DNA from: CAWBOV01 sp963790525
Lineage (GTDB): Bacteria; Actinomycetota; Actinomycetes; Mycobacteriales; Jatrophihabitantaceae
Assembly (NCBI GenBank): GCA_963790525.1
Contig: CAWBOV010000004.1
Coordinates: 558,001-622,000 of the forward strand
Direction: 5' to 3'
DNA length: 64,000 nt
Shown here: in pieces, positions 61,354-64,000 of the stretch
How the letters are laid out: each line of letters opens with the position of its first letter
How positions within the stretch are numbered: the first letter of the stretch is position 1
Notes under the pieces: model-generated
What the model saw: only the letters and a program-made list of their open reading frames with translations
What the model was told of the DNA's origin: nothing
Database searches by the model: none
Made by a program: the position numbers and the translations under genes

Positions 61354-61642
61354 CGAGGACTCGCCGGGCGGTGACCCATGGGCGGCTTTTGGCTACCTGG
61401 TTGCCGGCGTGCTCTTCTACGGAGCCATTGGCTGGGGTCTCAGCGTTTGGTTGCACGCGACGTACTGGATCCCGATAGGGATTCTGGTCGGAGCTGGATT
61501 CGGGATATACCTAGTCTTTGCCCGGACTCTTCTGCGGCGTCCGGCTGATGCAGCACCGATGAACGAGCCGAACCACGAGCCACCCGACGAAGCAGCCCGA
61601 GATACGCGGCCAGCAAGTGATGACCGAGGAGAGACTGCGTGA
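61331..61642 (+). CDS. atpI: AtpI/AtpZ-like ATP synthase accessory membrane protein
   Basis: 103 residues: a short polar N-terminus, two transmembrane helices (AAFGYLVAGVLFYGAIGWGLSVWL and YWIPIGILVGAGFGIYLVFA) and an acidic polar C-terminal tail. The pattern GxxxGxxxG in the second helix and the place just before atpB fit the AtpI/AtpZ family, which aids c-ring assembly or Mg2+ uptake. The ATG at 61331 lies inside the previous gene's end. Third-position GC is lower than in the neighbours (TTTGGC, GGTTGC), notable in this GC-rich operon. Confidence 0.8.
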   Translation: MRPTPNPDEDSPGGDPWAAFGYLVAGVLFYGAIGWGLSVWLHATYWIPIGILVGAGFGIYLVFARTLLRRPADAAPMNEPNHEPPDEAARDTRPASDDRGETA

Positions 61643-62454
61643 GCCACACCGGCCCAGCCCTGGCGGGGTTCCAATCACCCGGACCCATCGACTTCTTCCT
61701 GCCCGATTTCTTCAACGGCAAGAGCTACGGCCAGTCCGGTTACACCCCGCTGCTCACCAAGGCATCGGCACTGCTGATCCTGGGCGCGATCGTCGCCTTC
61801 GTCTTCCTGCGGGTCACCTCGCGCAAGTCCGCGATCGTGCCGAGCAAGGGGCAGTACCTCGGCGAGCAGGCCTACGAGTTCGTCCGCAACGGCATCGCCC
61901 GCGACATCATCGGTGAGAAGGCGTTCCTGCGCTACACGCCGCTGCTGGTCTCGCTGTTCTTCTTCGTCATCGTCAACAACCTCTTCGGCGTGGTGCCGTT
62001 CCTGTCCTTCTCGCCGTTCTCCAAGGCCAGCTTCGCCTACGGCCTGGCGCTGCTCGTCTGGCTGATCTACAACGGCGTCGGCGTGATGGACAAGGGCCTG
62101 ATCGGCTACCTGAAGCACACCACGATCCCGGTCGGGGTGCCCGGATGGATCCTGCCGCTGCTCATCCCGCTCGAGTTCCTGTCGAACATCCTGATCCGCC
62201 CGGTCACGCTGTCGCTGCGACTGTTCGCGAACATGTTCGCCGGCCACCTGCTGATCATCCTGTTCTCCACCGGCGGCGCGTACCTGCTCATCGACGCGAC
62301 GGGCTCCCCGGTGTTCAAGCCGGCAGGTGTCCTCGCCTACGTGCTCGGCGTCCTCGTCGGCTTCCTGGAGGTCGTGGTCGCGGTCCTGCAGGCCTACGTG
62401 TTCACGCTGCTGACCGCGCAGTACATCTCCGGCGCCCTGGCGTCGGAGCACTGA
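61639..62454 (+). CDS. atpB: F0F1 ATP synthase subunit a
   Basis: A 271-residue membrane subunit forming the proton half-channels. It has the essential Arg in RPVTLSLRLFANMFAGHLL and the C-terminal VAVLQAYVFTLLTAQYI helix, with N-terminal PDFFNGKSYGQSGYTP. The GTG at 61639 overlaps the atpI stop and has GAGGAGAG upstream. Confidence 0.96.
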   Translation: MSHTGPALAGFQSPGPIDFFLPDFFNGKSYGQSGYTPLLTKASALLILGAIVAFVFLRVTSRKSAIVPSKGQYLGEQAYEFVRNGIARDIIGEKAFLRYTPLLVSLFFFVIVNNLFGVVPFLSFSPFSKASFAYGLALLVWLIYNGVGVMDKGLIGYLKHTTIPVGVPGWILPLLIPLEFLSNILIRPVTLSLRLFANMFAGHLLIILFSTGGAYLLIDATGSPVFKPAGVLAYVLGVLVGFLEVVVAVLQAYVFTLLTAQYISGALASEH

Positions 62455-62527
62455 TTCTCTCCCTCATCCCGCGCATGTGCGCACTCACGAAGACGGTCAC
62501 AGTGGCCGACAACGAAAGGAAACCCCA

Positions 62528-62746
62528 ATGGGTGGCTCGCTCAACATGGTTGGCTACGGCCTCGCCGCTATCGGTCCCGGTATCGGCATCGGCCTGATCT
62601 TCGCCGCCTACATCAACGGCACGGCCCGCCAGCCTGAACTGCAGAGCCGCTTGCAGCCGATCGCCATTCTGGGCTTCGCTCTCGCCGAGGCGCTGGCCAT
62701 CATCGGCATCGCGCTCGCGTTCGTCATCAAGGCCAGTAACTCCTAA
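62528..62746 (+). CDS. atpE: F0F1 ATP synthase subunit c
   Basis: A 72-residue two-helix proteolipid: GLAAIGPGIGIGLIFAAYI (Gly-rich first helix), polar loop NGTARQPELQSR, and second helix LGFALAEALAIIGIALAFVI with the proton-carrying Glu. No Gln/Ser-Thr sodium signature is seen around the Glu, so it is a proton-type ring. The ATG at 62528 follows GAAAGGAAA; 73 bases separate it from atpB. Confidence 0.96.
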   Translation: MGGSLNMVGYGLAAIGPGIGIGLIFAAYINGTARQPELQSRLQPIAILGFALAEALAIIGIALAFVIKASNS

Positions 62747-62779
62747 GCGTCTGTTCCGCCGATCTGTAGAGGTCTCATC

Positions 62780-63340
62780 ATGAAACCGATCCTGCTGGCC
62801 AGCACGACGGAAGAGCCGAACCCGCTGGGCTTCAACGTCTACGAGTTCGTGCTCGTCCTGATCATCTTCGGGCTCCTCTTCTGGGGCGTCGTCAAGTTCG
62901 TCGTGCCCGCGTTCGAGAAGGCCTTCGCCGCGCGCACCGACGCGATCGAGGGCGGCCTGAAGCGGGCCGAGGAGGCCCAGGCCGAGGCCGCCGCGCTGCT
63001 GAAGCAGTACCAGGCGCAGCTGGCGGAGGCCCGGACCGAGGCCGCACAGATCCGCGACAACGCGCGCGCCGAGGGGCAGCGCATCGTCGAGGACATGCGG
63101 GCGACAGCGCAGGCCGAGTCGGCCCGCATCGTCGCCCGGGGCGAGGAGCAGCTGGCCAGCCAGCGCGGGCAGATCGTGCGCGAGCTCCGCGGCGAGATCG
63201 GCACGCTGGCCGTCGAGCTGTCCGAGCGCATCGTCGACCAGCGCCTGTCCGACGACGCCGCGGTCAGCGCCACCGTCGACCAGTTCCTGGCCTCGCTGGA
63301 CTCGGAGTCCGACAACGCCGCAGCGGGTGCGTCGGAATGA
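62780..63340 (+). CDS. atpF: F0F1 ATP synthase subunit b
   Basis: 186 residues: N-terminal membrane helix (FNVYEFVLVLIIFGLLFWGVV) and a long charged coiled coil (ERAEEAQAEAAALLKQYQAQLAEARTEAAQ...) that forms the peripheral stalk and contacts delta. Its stop overlaps the ATG of atpH (ATGA at 63337-63340). Confidence 0.95.
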   Translation: MKPILLASTTEEPNPLGFNVYEFVLVLIIFGLLFWGVVKFVVPAFEKAFAARTDAIEGGLKRAEEAQAEAAALLKQYQAQLAEARTEAAQIRDNARAEGQRIVEDMRATAQAESARIVARGEEQLASQRGQIVRELRGEIGTLAVELSERIVDQRLSDDAAVSATVDQFLASLDSESDNAAAGASE

Positions 63341-64000
63341 TCAACGCGGCGAGCCGGAGCGCGCTCGCGGTGGTCAACGAGGAGCTGGAGCGGACCATCG
63401 CCTCGGCCGACGTGGACTCCCTCGACTCCCTGGCCACCGAGCTGTACCAGGTCGCCGAACTCCTGGTCGCCAACCCGCGGCTGCGCCGCACCCTCGGCGA
63501 TGCCTCCACCGCGCCCGAGTCGCGGAACCGGCTGGTCGACACGCTGTTCTCCGGCAAGGTCGGGGCCGGCACCCTCGACGTGCTCCACTCCGTCGTGGGG
63601 GCGCGCTGGTCCAACCCGTGGGACATGACCGACGGGTTGGCGATCGCCGGAGACACGGTGCTCCTCGGAGCCGCCGACCGGCGGGGCGTGCTGGACGAGG
63701 TCGAGGACGAGCTGTTCCGCTTCGGGCGCATCGTCCGCTCCCAGGACGAGCTGCGCGGCCTGCTCGATGATCAGGGCGTCTCGGCGGACCGCCGCGCGGC
63801 GCTGCTGGCCGACGTCCTGGGTACCAAGGTCAACAAGGTCACGGCGGAGCTGCTCACCCACGGTGTCCGCAGCGGTCGCAAGCGGACCATCGAGCTGGCC
63901 ATCGACGACCTGATGGAGCTGACGGCCACCCGCCGCGGCCAGTCGGTCGCCGAGGTCACGTCGGCGGCGCCGCTGACCGACGCCCAGATCGACCGCCTCT
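63337..64000 (+). CDS. atpH: F0F1 ATP synthase subunit delta (3' end beyond window)
   Basis: The first 221 codons are visible: AASRSALAVVNEELERTIASADVDSLDSLATELYQVAELLVANPRLRRTL is the typical OSCP/delta N-terminal helical bundle, followed by VVGARWSNPWDMTDG and the C-terminal region LIDDQGVS-like LRGLLDDQGVSADRRAALLADVLGTKVNKVTAELL. It joins the F1 head to the b stalk. The stop should lie about 50 codons or fewer past the edge; atpA would follow. Confidence 0.93.
   Translation, partial: MINAASRSALAVVNEELERTIASADVDSLDSLATELYQVAELLVANPRLRRTLGDASTAPESRNRLVDTLFSGKVGAGTLDVLHSVVGARWSNPWDMTDGLAIAGDTVLLGAADRRGVLDEVEDELFRFGRIVRSQDELRGLLDDQGVSADRRAALLADVLGTKVNKVTAELLTHGVRSGRKRTIELAIDDLMELTATRRGQSVAEVTSAAPLTDAQIDRL

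Overview
The window comes from a high-GC (about 70%) actinobacterium. Evidence for this is the C- or G-ending codon use, frequent GTG starts, 4-bp ATGA/GTGA gene overlaps, a Rho factor with a long Arg/Asn-rich insertion, F420-type luciferase-like oxidoreductase genes, and the classical actinobacterial order argS-lysA-hom-thrC-thrB-rho ... rpmE-prfA-prmC ... tsaC-glyA-wecA-like-atpI-atpB-E-F-H. I cannot place it below phylum or class without a database. No prophage, insertion sequence or CRISPR array is visible.

Layout. 1-8.2 kb: a GH4 phospho-glycosidase and a PfkB sugar kinase (divergent), then a purine catabolism block in which the FAD subunit of xanthine dehydrogenase, a fused [2Fe-2S]+molybdopterin subunit and guanine deaminase form one minus-strand operon, divergent from urate oxidase. 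Together they take guanine and xanthine through urate to its oxidation product. 8.4-20.5 kb: a mixed section with a luciferase-like oxidoreductase behind a palindrome, a 1057-residue DUF4157 protein with a candidate nuclease tail, NAD kinase, a membrane GGDEF-EAL protein, a fatty-acid desaturase, an iron-permease-like protein, a DUF6518-like membrane protein with a hairpin-sequestered start, and an SPFH/ribbon-helix-helix operon behind a perfect palindrome.

20.9-33.2 kb: an expanded phosphate-uptake locus. It holds a secreted phosphate-binding-like protein, a small secreted protein, a large membrane-anchored binding protein, PstC, PstA, a second anchored binding protein, a sortase-fold protein lacking its catalytic His and Cys, and PstB. 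Convergent to it are an orphan ParA-type ATPase and a degenerate CYTH/CHAD protein; CHAD domains bind polyphosphate. 33.4-38.1 kb: an EthD/SDR pair, an HTH-PASTA protein, a MOSC-ferredoxin reductase-ferredoxin fusion, tRNA-Arg(CCG) and a DUF3105/DUF305 pair.

39.1-47.8 kb: argS (broken by about ten single-base shifts, most likely sequence errors), the lysine/threonine genes lysA, hom, thrC, thrB, and rho. 47.9-53.5 kb: an alpha-glucosidase, a PH-like membrane protein and a lipoprotein plus two-permease sugar ABC importer without its own ATPase. 53.6-64 kb: a small membrane protein, rpmE, prfA, prmC, a secreted SGNH hydrolase, tsaC/sua5, glyA, a WecA-like transferase and the first genes of the F1Fo ATP synthase operon, running off the right edge.

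The observations most worth a second look are the pseudo-sortase inside the pst operon with its two anchored binding proteins, the SPFH-RHH operator, the ribosome-site-sequestering hairpin at 18985-19021, the DUF4157 protein with a candidate nuclease domain, and the patch of frameshifts around argS.
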